A stretch of 64,000 nucleotides of DNA from Streptomyces armeniacus (GTDB lineage Bacteria; Actinomycetota; Actinomycetes; Streptomycetales; Streptomycetaceae), in NCBI RefSeq assembly GCF_003355155.1, contig NZ_CP031320.1:4083367-4147366 (forward strand), read 5' to 3'. A model generated the notes under the pieces. That model searched no databases, had not been told where the DNA came from, and saw only the letters and a program-made list of their open reading frames with translations. Positions 17,594 to 26,019 of the stretch are shown here, in pieces. Every line of letters begins with the position of its first letter. Positions within the stretch are counted from its first letter, which is position 1. The position numbers and the translations under genes were made by a program.

Positions 17594-18014
17594 GCGCACG
17601 CCCTCCGCACCGGCAGCGCCCCGCGCAGCACCGGGTCCGCGCCCGTATCGCCCCCGACTCCAGCCCGTCCGGCGTTGGAGGACGGACCGGGGCGGCCACT
17701 GCCCGCGGAGGGTCGCATTCCCGGGTGGGGACGGCCCGGCCGCGGGTGGCCCGACAGCCTCGTGGCACGGTTCGCATGCACCGTGGTCGGCGGCCGTCCT
17801 CAATCGCCGGACGGGCTCGGTGGGGTGGGGGCAGCCGCCGGCGGACCGGGCTCTTCCGGCCCGCTGCCGGGCGGGGGTGGTGCTAGCACCACCATCCCTT
17901 AGGGGGTTGGGCTCAGGGGTAAGTGGGTGGGTCACCGGATGGGAACACCCCGCTCTCCGCCGTAACTTCGTAGTACACCGCTCGAAGATCCACGTGACTA
18001 CGGAGGCGAGTCCC
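17594..18014. other. Intergenic region with inverted dispersed repeat
   Basis: 421 bp without a convincing gene. It holds a pair of inverted 22-mers (annotated separately) and a nested dyad (CACGGT/ACCGTG at about 17765-17784). The last ~100 bp, before the next small gene, is less GC-rich and probably contains its promoter. I found no tRNA or coding bias here. Confidence 0.6.
17662..17817. repeat. Inverted 22-bp dispersed-type repeat pair
   Basis: AGCCCGTCCGGCGTTGGAGGAC at 17662-17683 is repeated in inverse orientation at 17796-17817 (20 of 22 positions pair), with a 112-bp interval. The core (GCCCGTCCGGCGATTGAGGAC in its usual form) is, from memory, a widespread Streptomyces intergenic element. 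The pair could form a long-range stem in RNA. Confidence 0.7.
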
Positions 18015-18227
18015 ATGGCGGCACTTGCGAACACCACCAGGCCCCGCCAGCGTTCGGCTTTCCACGGCGCCGGCGCGCGCCTTCCGTGGTGGGCCGTCGC
18101 GCTTCCCGCCGTCGCCTTCACGCTGCTGCTCATGCTGATCGTGAGCGGCGGTGACGCGGGTGCGGCGAAGGACGGCGAGTCCGTCGCGCAGCTGCTGCGG
18201 ACGGCCGCCCAGATTCTGCCGGGCTGA
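18015..18227 (+). CDS. Small single-pass membrane protein, unknown function
   Basis: 70 residues. A basic N-terminus (about 25 residues, AALANTTRPRQRSAFHG...) precedes one hydrophobic segment (WWAVALPAVAFTLLLMLIVSG) and a short extracellular-looking tail ending LLRTAAQILPG. The ATG is supported by GGAG about 8 bases upstream and by third-position GC bias. No family recognised. It stands alone before a tandem-repeat spacer. Confidence 0.7.
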   Translation: MAALANTTRPRQRSAFHGAGARLPWWAVALPAVAFTLLLMLIVSGGDAGAAKDGESVAQLLRTAAQILPG

Positions 18228-18230
18228 CCC

Positions 18231-18315
18231 GCGACCCGTACGACCCCCGCGACCCCGCGACCCGTACGACCCCCGCGACCCGTACGACCCCCGCGACCCC
18301 ACGACCCGTACGACC
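18231..18315. repeat. 18-bp tandem repeat array
   Basis: Three copies of GCGACCCGTACGACCCCC at 18231, 18257 and 18275, with 8-bp partial units (GCGACCCC) at 18249 and 18293 and a degenerate final copy from 18301. The array begins just after the stop of the 70-residue protein. Slippage-prone, C-rich on this strand. Confidence 0.88.
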
Positions 18316-18515
18316 GCGCACGGCCCGCGGACCCCGTACGACTGGGCGCACGGAGGCGGCCAACGCCCGCCGTCGCCCGTAGCCGCTGCTCACGGCGCCC
18401 ACCCCGCGGCACCGGCCCGGCCCCGCGGCCGCCGCACGCGGCCGTCCCCCCCCGTGGTGGGGAGCATTCCCAACCGCCCGCGCCCGGTGGCACGTTTCGT
18501 GCGAAGCTGGGATGC

Positions 18516-19034
18516 ATGAGCGTCGACGTGCCCCGCAGTATCGTCCTTCTCCGGCATGCCAAGGCAGACTGGCCCGACGTGGCCGACCATGACCGCCCGC
18601 TCGCGGACCGAGGCCGCAAGGACGCCCCGGCTGTCGGCGAGTGGCTCGCTGCGCACGGCATCACTCCCCAACTCACCCTCTGCTCCACCGCGGCCCGCAC
18701 CCGCGAGACCTGGAAGCTCCTCGTCCCCAAGCTCCCCGAGCGGCCCCGCACGGTCTACGAAGAGCGGCTGTACGAAGCGTCCACCGGCGAAATCATCACG
18801 GTGCTCAACGAAGTCCCCAACGACGTCCGGGACGTGCTCGTCGTTGCGCACAACCCCGGCGTGCAGTCCGTCGCGGACACCCTGTCGGGCAGCGCCGAAG
18901 GCGACGCGCTGGAGCGCATGTCCCGCGGCGGCTTTCCCACTTCGGCCCTCGCGGTGATCCGTTTCGTCGGGCCGTGGAAGTCCGTCGAGCCGGGGGCGGG
19001 CACCCTCGCCGCGTACCGGGCGCCGCACGAGTAG
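18516..19034 (+). CDS. SixA-like histidine phosphatase
   Basis: 172-residue histidine-phosphatase-superfamily protein with the phosphohistidine motif LLRHAKAD near residue 12, an Arg in ARTRETW, and the second catalytic His in VVAHNPGVQ. SixA in E. coli dephosphorylates phosphohistidine in phosphorelay or PTS components; here the substrate is unknown. Length fits the SixA branch. It is convergent with serB, separated by a probable bidirectional terminator. Confidence 0.88.
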   Translation: MSVDVPRSIVLLRHAKADWPDVADHDRPLADRGRKDAPAVGEWLAAHGITPQLTLCSTAARTRETWKLLVPKLPERPRTVYEERLYEASTGEIITVLNEVPNDVRDVLVVAHNPGVQSVADTLSGSAEGDALERMSRGGFPTSALAVIRFVGPWKSVEPGAGTLAAYRAPHE

Positions 19035-19078
19035 GCCACAGGCAGCAACAAAGCAACGACAGGCAACGGACACCGGCA

Positions 19079-19118
19079 GGGGCCGGCACGCGGGCCACGG
19101 AGCTCGCGCGCCGGCCCC
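19079..19118. terminator. Hairpin between convergent sixA-like gene and serB
   Basis: A 9-bp perfect stem (GGGGCCGGC / GCCGGCCCC) with a 22-nt loop lies in the 123-bp gap between convergent genes. No T-tract, as is common in GC-rich actinomycetes. Confidence 0.5.
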
Positions 19119-19157
19119 TCCGTACGCCCCGTACGTCTCTCTACGCCCCGGGCGCCC

Positions 19158-20381
19158 CTAGTCGGCGGTCTCCGCCGCTTCCACCTCTTCCCGCGTGACC
19201 CCCAGCAGATACAGCACCGTGTCCAGGAACGGCACCGTGACGGCGGTGTGCGCGGCCTCCCGTACGACGGGCTTGGCGTTGAAGGCGACGCCGAGGCCGG
19301 CGGCGTTGAGCATGTCGAGGTCGTTGGCGCCGTCGCCGATCGCCACCGTCTGCGCCAGCGGCACCCCGGCCTCGTCGGCGAACCGGCGCAGCAGCCGCGC
19401 CTTGCCCGCGCGGTCCACGATCTCGCCGACGACGCGGCCGGTGAGCTTTCCGTCCGCGATCTCCAGGGTGTTGGCGGAGGCGAAGTCCAGCCCGAGGCTC
19501 TCCTGGAGCGCGTCGGTGACCTGCGTGAACCCGCCGGACACGACGCCGACCTGGTAGCCGAGCCGCTTCAGCGTGCGGACGAGCGTACGGGCGCCCGGCG
19601 TGAGCCGGATCTCCTTGCGCACCTTGTCGACGACCGAGGCGTCCAGCCCCGCGAGCAGGTCGACGCGGGCGTGCAGGGACTGCTCGAAGTCCAGCTCCCC
19701 GCGCATCGCCCGCGCGGTGATCTCGGCGACCTCCGCCTCGCACCCGGCGTGCGCGGCGAACAGCTCGATCACCTCGTCCTGGATGAGCGTGGAGTCCACG
19801 TCCATCACCACGAGCCGCTGCGCGCGGCGCTGCAGCCCGGAGGAGACCACGGCCACGTCGATGCGGTGCCGGGCGGCCTCCAGCGCGAGCGAGGTGCGCA
19901 GCTGCGCGGTGGCCGTGCCCGAGACGTCGAACTCGACGGCGGTGACCGGGTACTTGGCGAGCCGGAAGATACGGTCGATGTTCCCGTCGTTCGACGTGAT
20001 GGCGGCCGCTATGGCGGCGGTCGACTCGGCGGTGAGCGGGTGTCCGAGGACGGTGACGTGCGAGCGGCCCGTGCCGCGCGGCCGGTTGTCGCCCTTGCCG
20101 GAGATGATCTCCGCTTCCAGCCGCATCGACTCCGCCCACGCGTGGACGGTGGCGCGCATCTCGCCCTCGTCGCCGCCGCGGGACGGAGCACTGACCAGAG
20201 CGCACAGTGTGATGCGGCCACGGGTCACGAGCTGCTCGATGTCGATCACGTCCACGCCGTACGGCGCGAGGGTCTCGAAGAGCCCGGCGGTGATGCCGGG
20301 CCGGTCCTTGCCGAAGATCTTGACGAGGACGGTCGGAGTATCGGGTCGGAGTCCGCCGGGGATGGCCTGTGGTGAGGTCAT
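19158..20381 (-). CDS. serB: Phosphoserine phosphatase with N-terminal ACT domains
   Basis: 407-residue SerB, which converts O-phosphoserine to serine in the last step of serine synthesis. The N-terminal half contains ACT-type regulatory folds (VKIFGKDRPGITAGLFETLA and a second copy beginning HVTVLGHPLT). The C-terminal HAD phosphatase has the nucleophile motif DVDST (Asp194, Asp196) and the GDGANDLDM loop. The ACT domains suggest serine feedback, as in mycobacterial SerB2, but that is inference. Confidence 0.95.
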   Translation of the reverse strand: MTSPQAIPGGLRPDTPTVLVKIFGKDRPGITAGLFETLAPYGVDVIDIEQLVTRGRITLCALVSAPSRGGDEGEMRATVHAWAESMRLEAEIISGKGDNRPRGTGRSHVTVLGHPLTAESTAAIAAAITSNDGNIDRIFRLAKYPVTAVEFDVSGTATAQLRTSLALEAARHRIDVAVVSSGLQRRAQRLVVMDVDSTLIQDEVIELFAAHAGCEAEVAEITARAMRGELDFEQSLHARVDLLAGLDASVVDKVRKEIRLTPGARTLVRTLKRLGYQVGVVSGGFTQVTDALQESLGLDFASANTLEIADGKLTGRVVGEIVDRAGKARLLRRFADEAGVPLAQTVAIGDGANDLDMLNAAGLGVAFNAKPVVREAAHTAVTVPFLDTVLYLLGVTREEVEAAETAD

Positions 20382-20689
20382 GGTGTGTTAAAGGTATCGC
20401 TGCGGCCGCGCGGGTTCATGCGGGGGCCGCATGCTGGACCGGGCCCGGGGCCGAACGCTGGACGGCGGTGCCCGGGGATCCGTATCGTTCGCCGTCCGTA
20501 CCGATGGCTGCCGTGCGGAGGGGGCGGAGTCTTGCGGCCTCCACGGGGGTTTGGTCGATTTCAGCGGGTCTGACGAGGGCACTTTCCCCGGGTCGGGTTC
20601 CTGCCGGAGCGGGGAGCCTGGAATAGTTCCCCACGATGTTCAACCATCCCTAGACTCCCTTCGCAGGGGGTAGCTCGGGGGACTACTTT
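20382..20689. promoter_or_regulatory. Divergent promoter region, serB / FHA-ABC gene
   Basis: 308 bp with no coding signal. The half nearest the FHA-ABC gene is less GC-rich (TTCCCCACGATGTTCAACC, 20628-20646). It contains a TAGACT hexamer about 18 bp after TTCCCC that could serve as -10/-35, a weak match. No riboswitch or operator dyad stands out. Confidence 0.4.
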
Positions 20690-23350
20690 GTGGGGCATGG
20701 AGTGCCGGAACTCGTACTGGAATTGAATGGACAGACCTGGACGCTCGATCCGTCCAGGGCGTACAACCTGGGGCGTGACCCGCAGGGCGACGTGGTGATA
20801 GAGGACGCCAGGGTCTCCTGGCGGCACGCCACGGTGCGTTGGGGCGGGCAGTCCTGGCTCATTGAGGATCACGGCAGCACCAACGGCACGTACGTGCAGG
20901 GCCAGCGCATCCAGCAGATGGAGCTGGCCCCCGGGATGAACGTGCATCTTGGCAACGCCACCGACGGGCCCCGGGTGAGCCTCTCCGGCACGGCGGGGGG
21001 TGCGGGCGCCGCCGCGTACAGCGCGCAGGCCGGACCGACGCAGCAGGCACCGACACCGCAGCAGGCCCCGCCGCAGCAGGTGCCGCAGGGCGGCGGTCCC
21101 GGCTGGGGGCAGCAGGCGCCCCAGCAGCCGCCGGTGCAGCAGCCCATGCAGCCGCAGCAGGGCGGCTGGCAGCAGCAGCCGCAGATGGCGCAGCAGGCCC
21201 CGCCGCAGCAGGTGCCGCCCCAGCAGACGCCGCAGCAAGGGATGCCACCCCAGCACCACATGCCCCCGCAGCAACAGCAGCCGCAGATGCAGGGGGCGCC
21301 GCCCCAGCAGCCGGTGCACGGCGCGGACCACCGCAGCCCGACCACGTTCCACCAGCTGTCGCTGGGCCGCGTGATGCGGATCGGCCGTGCGCTGGAGAAC
21401 GAGCTGGTCGTCTCCGACCTGCAGGTCTCCCGGCACCACGCGGAGTTCCGGGCCTCGCCCGACGGCCGCTTCGAGATCCACGACCTCGGCAGCCACAACG
21501 GCACCTACGTCAACGGGATGCCGCTCCCGAAGGCCGGCTCCGCGGTCATCACGCCGCAGGACACGGTCAGCGTCGGCCACTCCACGTTCCGGCTCGTGGG
21601 CGACCGGCTCGAGGAATTCGTCGACACCGGTGAGGTCTCCTTCTCGGCCCGCCATCTGACCGTCAAGGTCGACAACGGCAAGGTGATCCTCAACAACGTC
21701 ACCTTCGGCCTCCCCGAGAAGTCGCTGGTCGCCGTCATCGGCCCGTCCGGCTCCGGCAAGTCGACGCTGCTGCGCGCGCTCACCGGCTACCGCCCGGCCG
21801 ACATCGGCGAAGTCCTCTACGACAACCGGAACTTGTACAAGCACTTCGCCGAGCTGCGTCAGCGCATCGGCCTCGTGCCGCAGGACGACATCCTGCACAA
21901 GGAGCTGACCGTCCGCACCGCGCTCCGCTTCGCGGCCCGGCTCCGCTTCCCCGGCGACGTCGCGGAGGCCGAGCGCAACGCCCGTATCGAAGAGGTGCTC
22001 GCCGAGCTCAAGCTCGACATCCACGCCACGAAGAAGATCACCTCCCTCTCCGGCGGCCAGCGCAAGCGCGTCTCCGTCGCCCTGGAGCTGCTCACCAAGC
22101 CGTCGCTGATCTTCCTGGACGAGCCGACCTCCGGCCTCGACCCGGGCATGGACCGCGACGTCATGCAGCTGCTGCGCGGACTGGCCGACGACGGCCGTAC
22201 GGTCCTCGTGGTCACGCACTCCGTCGCCGAACTCCAGCTGTGCGACAAGCTCCTGGTGATGGCGCCGGGCGGCGGCGTCTCGTACTTCGGCCCGCCGGAG
22301 GAGGCGCTCAACTTCTTCGGCTACGACACCTGGGCCGACGTCTTCTCGGCCTTCGAGAACTACCGCGACTACGACTGGATGGGCCGCTGGCAGGGCTCGC
22401 AGCACTACCAGATGTACGCGGCGGACATCGACGCCGTCGAGCCGCAGGCGCAGCAGTTCATGCCGCAGGTGCCGAGCCGTATGCAGAAACCGCAGAGCTG
22501 GGGCTCCCAACTCTGGACGCTCATACGCCGGTACGTCTCCGTCATCGCGTCCGACAAGGGCTTCTTGCTGCTGACGGTGTTGCTGCCCGTGGTCCTCGGC
22601 GTGGTCAGTACGCTCATGCCGTCGGACTACGGGTTCAAGGAAAGCGAGCTGCACGCGAAGGACCCGACGCAGTTCAACTCGGCGGCCGGGCCCATCCTGA
22701 TGATCATCGCCGTCGGCATGTGCTTCTCGGCGGCGGCCAACTCCGTACGAGAGTTGATCAAGGAACGCGTCATCTACGAACGCGAACGGGCAACCGGCTT
22801 GTCGCGGTCCGCGTATCTGATGTCGAAGGTCATCGTCCTCAGCGTGATCACCGCCTTCCAGGGCCTGATCATCTGCGGCATCGGCTTCTACCCGCGTGAG
22901 ATGCCGGAAGAGGGCCTGTTCATGCCGCCCGCCTTGGAGATGGGCATCGCGGTCATCGCGCTCGGCTTCACGTCCATGGCGTTCGGGCTGGTCATCTCCG
23001 CGCTGGTGAAGACCGCCGAGAAGACGATGCCGCTGCTGGTGATGTTCGCGATCGTGCAGGTCGTGTTCACGGGCACGCTGTTCCAGCTGTTCAACTCGCC
23101 GGGTGTGGAGCAGGTCGCGTACCTCATGCCGTCCCGCTGGGCGGTCGGCGCGGCCGGCGCGTCCATCGACCTGGCGCACGTGATGCCGCCCTGGGACCCG
23201 AAGAAGAGGGACGAGCTGGACCCGCTGTGGGAGCACAGCTCGGGGGTCTACATGCTGGACATGATCATGCTGATCCTGATCGGCATCGCCTGCCTCTTCC
23301 TCGTGATCAAGCTGCTGCGGCGGCACGAGCCGGAGGTCATGCGGAAGTAG
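20690..23350 (+). CDS. Twin-FHA ABC transporter (Rv1747-like)
   Basis: 886 residues combining regulation and transport in one chain. FHA domain 1 (about 22-82, with DHGSTNGTYV) is followed by a Gln/Pro-rich linker (about 105-210, rich in PPQQ), then FHA domain 2 (about 220-290, LGSHNGTYVNG). An ABC ATPase comes next (Walker A GPSGSGKST, signature LSGGQRKR, Walker B LIFLDEPTSG), then an ABC-2-type membrane domain with about six segments. FHA domains bind phosphothreonine, so control by a Ser/Thr kinase is likely, as known for M. tuberculosis Rv1747. Starts at 20690 (GTG) and 20702 (GTG) are both possible. Confidence 0.93.
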   Translation: MGHGVPELVLELNGQTWTLDPSRAYNLGRDPQGDVVIEDARVSWRHATVRWGGQSWLIEDHGSTNGTYVQGQRIQQMELAPGMNVHLGNATDGPRVSLSGTAGGAGAAAYSAQAGPTQQAPTPQQAPPQQVPQGGGPGWGQQAPQQPPVQQPMQPQQGGWQQQPQMAQQAPPQQVPPQQTPQQGMPPQHHMPPQQQQPQMQGAPPQQPVHGADHRSPTTFHQLSLGRVMRIGRALENELVVSDLQVSRHHAEFRASPDGRFEIHDLGSHNGTYVNGMPLPKAGSAVITPQDTVSVGHSTFRLVGDRLEEFVDTGEVSFSARHLTVKVDNGKVILNNVTFGLPEKSLVAVIGPSGSGKSTLLRALTGYRPADIGEVLYDNRNLYKHFAELRQRIGLVPQDDILHKELTVRTALRFAARLRFPGDVAEAERNARIEEVLAELKLDIHATKKITSLSGGQRKRVSVALELLTKPSLIFLDEPTSGLDPGMDRDVMQLLRGLADDGRTVLVVTHSVAELQLCDKLLVMAPGGGVSYFGPPEEALNFFGYDTWADVFSAFENYRDYDWMGRWQGSQHYQMYAADIDAVEPQAQQFMPQVPSRMQKPQSWGSQLWTLIRRYVSVIASDKGFLLLTVLLPVVLGVVSTLMPSDYGFKESELHAKDPTQFNSAAGPILMIIAVGMCFSAAANSVRELIKERVIYERERATGLSRSAYLMSKVIVLSVITAFQGLIICGIGFYPREMPEEGLFMPPALEMGIAVIALGFTSMAFGLVISALVKTAEKTMPLLVMFAIVQVVFTGTLFQLFNSPGVEQVAYLMPSRWAVGAAGASIDLAHVMPPWDPKKRDELDPLWEHSSGVYMLDMIMLILIGIACLFLVIKLLRRHEPEVMRK

Positions 23351-23373
23351 CACCCGCGAACGTTCGCACCGGC

Positions 23374-23405
23374 GGGCGGGCCGTCCTGAAGGGGACGGCC
23401 CGCCC
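23374..23405. terminator. Strong terminator hairpin after FHA-ABC gene
   Basis: Perfect 13-bp stem (GGGCGGGCCGTCC / GGACGGCCCGCCC) with a 6-nt loop, starting 24 bp after the stop codon. No T-tract, typical of Streptomyces. Confidence 0.8.
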
Positions 23406-23545
23406 ACCGCTCTAGCGAGCGAGCCAAAGGGCGCGCCGGTGTCGAAAGCGATGAGACCAAGCGAGGGACGAGCGCAGCGTCGAGGAGCGTCGACATGGGG
23501 CCTCCCCAGGGCGAAGCCCTAGGGGACGGGTACGCCCGGAGGCGA
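23406..23545. repeat. Probable dispersed Streptomyces intergenic element
   Basis: Non-coding stretch with repeated GAGCG/GCGAG words (AGCGAGCGAGCC, GCGAGGGACGAGCGCAGCG, GAGGAGCGTCGACATGGGG). It ends in a hairpin, TCCCCAGGGC-GAA-GCCCTAGGGGA, around 23505-23526. From memory this combination recurs between genes in Streptomyces chromosomes; copy number in this genome cannot be checked here. Confidence 0.45.
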
Positions 23546-23644
23546 GCCGAGCAACATTCGGCCCGCAGACCTACGTCCCCCGTCCCGCCCCCGCGCGGCG
23601 CCGGCCCGATCCGCCGCCGCGCCCCCGCCGGTACCGTGATCGGC

Positions 23645-24784
23645 ATGGCCCCCCGCACCGGGCTGGCCGCCGTCAGCGCGGCCCTGCTCGCCATGAACCG
23701 CCACCTCCAGGTGCGCGACGTGCTGCAGACGATCGTCGCCTCCGCGCGCCAGCTCCTCGACGCCGAGTACGCGGCCCTCGGCGTGCCCGACGACCACGGC
23801 GGCTTCGCGCAGTTCGTCGTGGACGGCGTGAGCGACGCGCAGTGGCGCGCCATCGGCCCGCTGCCCCGCCAGCACGGGATCCTCGCCGCGATGCTGCACG
23901 AGGGCACCCCGCAGCGGCTCGCGGACGTACGCGACGACCCGCGCTTCGAGGGCTGGCCCGCCAGCCACCCGCAGCTGGCGGACTTCCTGGGCATGCCGAT
24001 CTCCGCCGACGGCGAGATCCTCGGCGCGCTGTTCCTCGCGAACAAGCGCTGCGCGAAGCCGTCCGGCGAGTGCGGGTTCACCGAGGACGACGAGGAGCTG
24101 CTGTACGTACTCGCCGAGCACGCCGCCATCGCCCTCACCAACGCCCGCCTGTACGAGCGCAGCCGCGAGCTGACCATCGCCGGCGAGCGCGCCCGTATCG
24201 CGCACGAACTGCACGACGCCGTGTCCCAGAAACTGTTCTCCCTGCGGCTCACGGCCCAGGCCGCCACCGCGCTCGTGGACCGCGATCCCGCCCGCGCCAA
24301 GACCGAGCTGCACGAGGTCGCCCGGCTGGCCGCCGAGGCCTCCGACGAGCTGCGCGCCGCCGTCGTGGAGCTACGCCCCGCCGCGCTCGACGACGACGGG
24401 CTGGTCGCCGCCCTGCGCTCGCAGGCGCAGGTGCTGGACCGCGCGCACGCGGCCCGCGTGACGTTCGTCTGCGAGGGCGTACGCGCCCTTCCGTCCGCCC
24501 AGGAGGAGGCGCTGCTGCGGGTGGCCCAGGAGGCGCTGCACAACGCGCTGAGGCACGCCTCCGCGAGCTCCGTCGAGGTCACGCTCACGCGCCGGGGCAC
24601 GGGCGCCGTCCTGCGGGTGGCAGACGACGGCGCGGGGTTCGACCCGTCGGTGGTGCGCCGGGCCGGGCGGCATCTGGGGCTGGTGTCGATGCGGGACAGG
24701 GCGAGCGGCGTCGGCGGCCGTATGACGGTGGACTCGGCGCCCGGCAAGGGCACCGCGATCGAGATGGAGGTGCCCGGTGGCTGA
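23645..24784 (+). CDS. GAF-domain sensor histidine kinase (NarL-type system)
   Basis: 379 residues with no membrane segment, hence a cytoplasmic sensor. An N-terminal GAF domain (about 20-165) is followed by a HisKA_3 dimerisation helix with phospho-acceptor His in ERARIAHELHDAVSQKLFS, then an HATPase_c domain (N box EALHNALRHA, G1 DDGAGFD). Partner of the response regulator, whose gene overlaps its 3' end by 8 bp. GTG 23636 is an alternative start. Directly upstream of two chaplin genes, which may hint at a developmental or surface role. Confidence 0.9.
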   Translation: MAPRTGLAAVSAALLAMNRHLQVRDVLQTIVASARQLLDAEYAALGVPDDHGGFAQFVVDGVSDAQWRAIGPLPRQHGILAAMLHEGTPQRLADVRDDPRFEGWPASHPQLADFLGMPISADGEILGALFLANKRCAKPSGECGFTEDDEELLYVLAEHAAIALTNARLYERSRELTIAGERARIAHELHDAVSQKLFSLRLTAQAATALVDRDPARAKTELHEVARLAAEASDELRAAVVELRPAALDDDGLVAALRSQAQVLDRAHAARVTFVCEGVRALPSAQEEALLRVAQEALHNALRHASASSVEVTLTRRGTGAVLRVADDGAGFDPSVVRRAGRHLGLVSMRDRASGVGGRMTVDSAPGKGTAIEMEVPGG

Positions 24785-25421
24785 GCCAGGGCCGATCAGG
24801 GTTCTGCTGGTGGACGACCACCAGGTGGTGCGGCGCGGGCTGCGCACCTTCCTCGAGATCCAGGACGACATCGCCGTCGTGGGGGAGGCGTCCGACGGCG
24901 ACGAGGGCGTGGCCCGCGCCGAGGAGCTGCGCCCGGACGTGGTCCTGATGGACGTCAAGATGCCCGGCACCGACGGCATCGAGGCGCTGCGGCGGCTGCG
25001 CGAGCTGGAGAACCCCGCCCGCGTCCTGGTCGTCACCAGCTTCACCGAGCAGCGTACGGTCGTCCCCGCGCTGCGGGCGGGCGCCGCCGGCTACGTCTAC
25101 AAGGACGTCGACCCGGACGCCCTCGCGGGCGCCATCCGCTCCGTGCACGCCGGACACGTACTGCTCCAGCCCGAGGTGGCGGGCGCCCTCCTGTCGGACA
25201 GCGACGGCGGCGGCACGGGCCGCGGCCCGGCGCTCACCGACCGCGAACGGGAGGTGCTGGGGCTGATCGCGGACGGCCGCTCGAACCGGGAGATCGCCAG
25301 GTCACTGGTGCTGTCGGAGAAGACCGTCAAGACGCACGTGTCGAACATCCTGATGAAGCTCGACCTCGCGGACCGTACGCAGGCGGCGCTTTGGGCCGTA
25401 CGGCACGGTCTGACCGGTTGA
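24777..25421 (+). CDS. NarL/LuxR-family response regulator
   Basis: 214 residues: receiver domain with acidic pocket VDDHQ and phospho-acceptor Asp in DVVLMDVKMPG, conserved Thr/Ser in VVTSFTEQ and Lys in YKDVD. A linker leads to a LuxR helix-turn-helix (LTDREREVLGLIADGRSNRE...TVKTHVSNIL). GTG start inside the kinase 3' end, so translationally coupled. The chaplin gene follows after 128 bp, but whether it is a target is unknown. Confidence 0.93.
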   Translation: MAEPGPIRVLLVDDHQVVRRGLRTFLEIQDDIAVVGEASDGDEGVARAEELRPDVVLMDVKMPGTDGIEALRRLRELENPARVLVVTSFTEQRTVVPALRAGAAGYVYKDVDPDALAGAIRSVHAGHVLLQPEVAGALLSDSDGGGTGRGPALTDREREVLGLIADGRSNREIARSLVLSEKTVKTHVSNILMKLDLADRTQAALWAVRHGLTG

Positions 25422-25549
25422 CTCCGGCCAGCTATTCATTCTGTCGGGTGGATGTCACCCACGTGGCGTATCCCCGACGGCGGTGATCACGTTCTTGTCT
25501 GCGTGCCGCGGTGAACAGGCCGCGGCTGCTCACAAGGAGGGTTTGAGAA

Positions 25550-25801
25550 GTGCAGAAGATGAAGAAGATCGCCGCCGTCACGATCGCGACCGGAGGGCTG
25601 ATCCTCGCGGGCGCCGGTTCGGCGCTCGCGAGCGACGCACCCTCCGCCAACGCGCGGGGCACCGCCCTGAACTCGCCGGGCATCGCCTCGGGCAACGTCG
25701 TGCAGCTGCCCGTGCACGTGCCGGTCAACGCCTGCGGCAACTCCGTCAGCGTGATCGGGCTGCTCAACCCGGCCTGGGGCAACAACTGCGTCAACCACTG
25801 A
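25550..25801 (+). CDS. Short chaplin
   Basis: 83-residue secreted hydrophobic protein. The N-terminal signal peptide (MKKIAAVTIATGGLILAGAGSALA) is followed by one chaplin domain ending ACGNSVSVIGLLNPAWGNNC, with the two conserved Cys residues. Chaplins assemble into amyloid fibrils that coat aerial hyphae and spores. The GTG at 25550 is chosen because GGAGG lies 9 bases upstream; the ATG at 25559 would be too far from it. No sorting signal, so a short chaplin (ChpD-H type). Confidence 0.93.
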   Translation: MQKMKKIAAVTIATGGLILAGAGSALASDAPSANARGTALNSPGIASGNVVQLPVHVPVNACGNSVSVIGLLNPAWGNNCVNH

Positions 25802-26019
25802 CGGCGGCGGTACGCGGCGGCCCCGCCGCGTGAGCCGACGCCCCGGCCCCGGCGCCCCCCGCCGGGGCCGGGGCCTCCGTGAAACGGCTCCGCGTGCCCG
25901 CTTCCTGTGCGCCGAACGAGGGCATCCGTACCGCTGCCCGTGCCGCGGCGGCCGGTCGGACGTTGCTCAGCATGCGACTCCGCTGCTGGAGCCGCTGACC
26001 ACACAGGAGGAACAACCCG

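Noticed and set aside
18231..18315. Possible CRISPR-like repeats
   Set aside because: Units are directly adjacent 18-mers without unique spacers and no cas genes are in the window; a simple tandem repeat.
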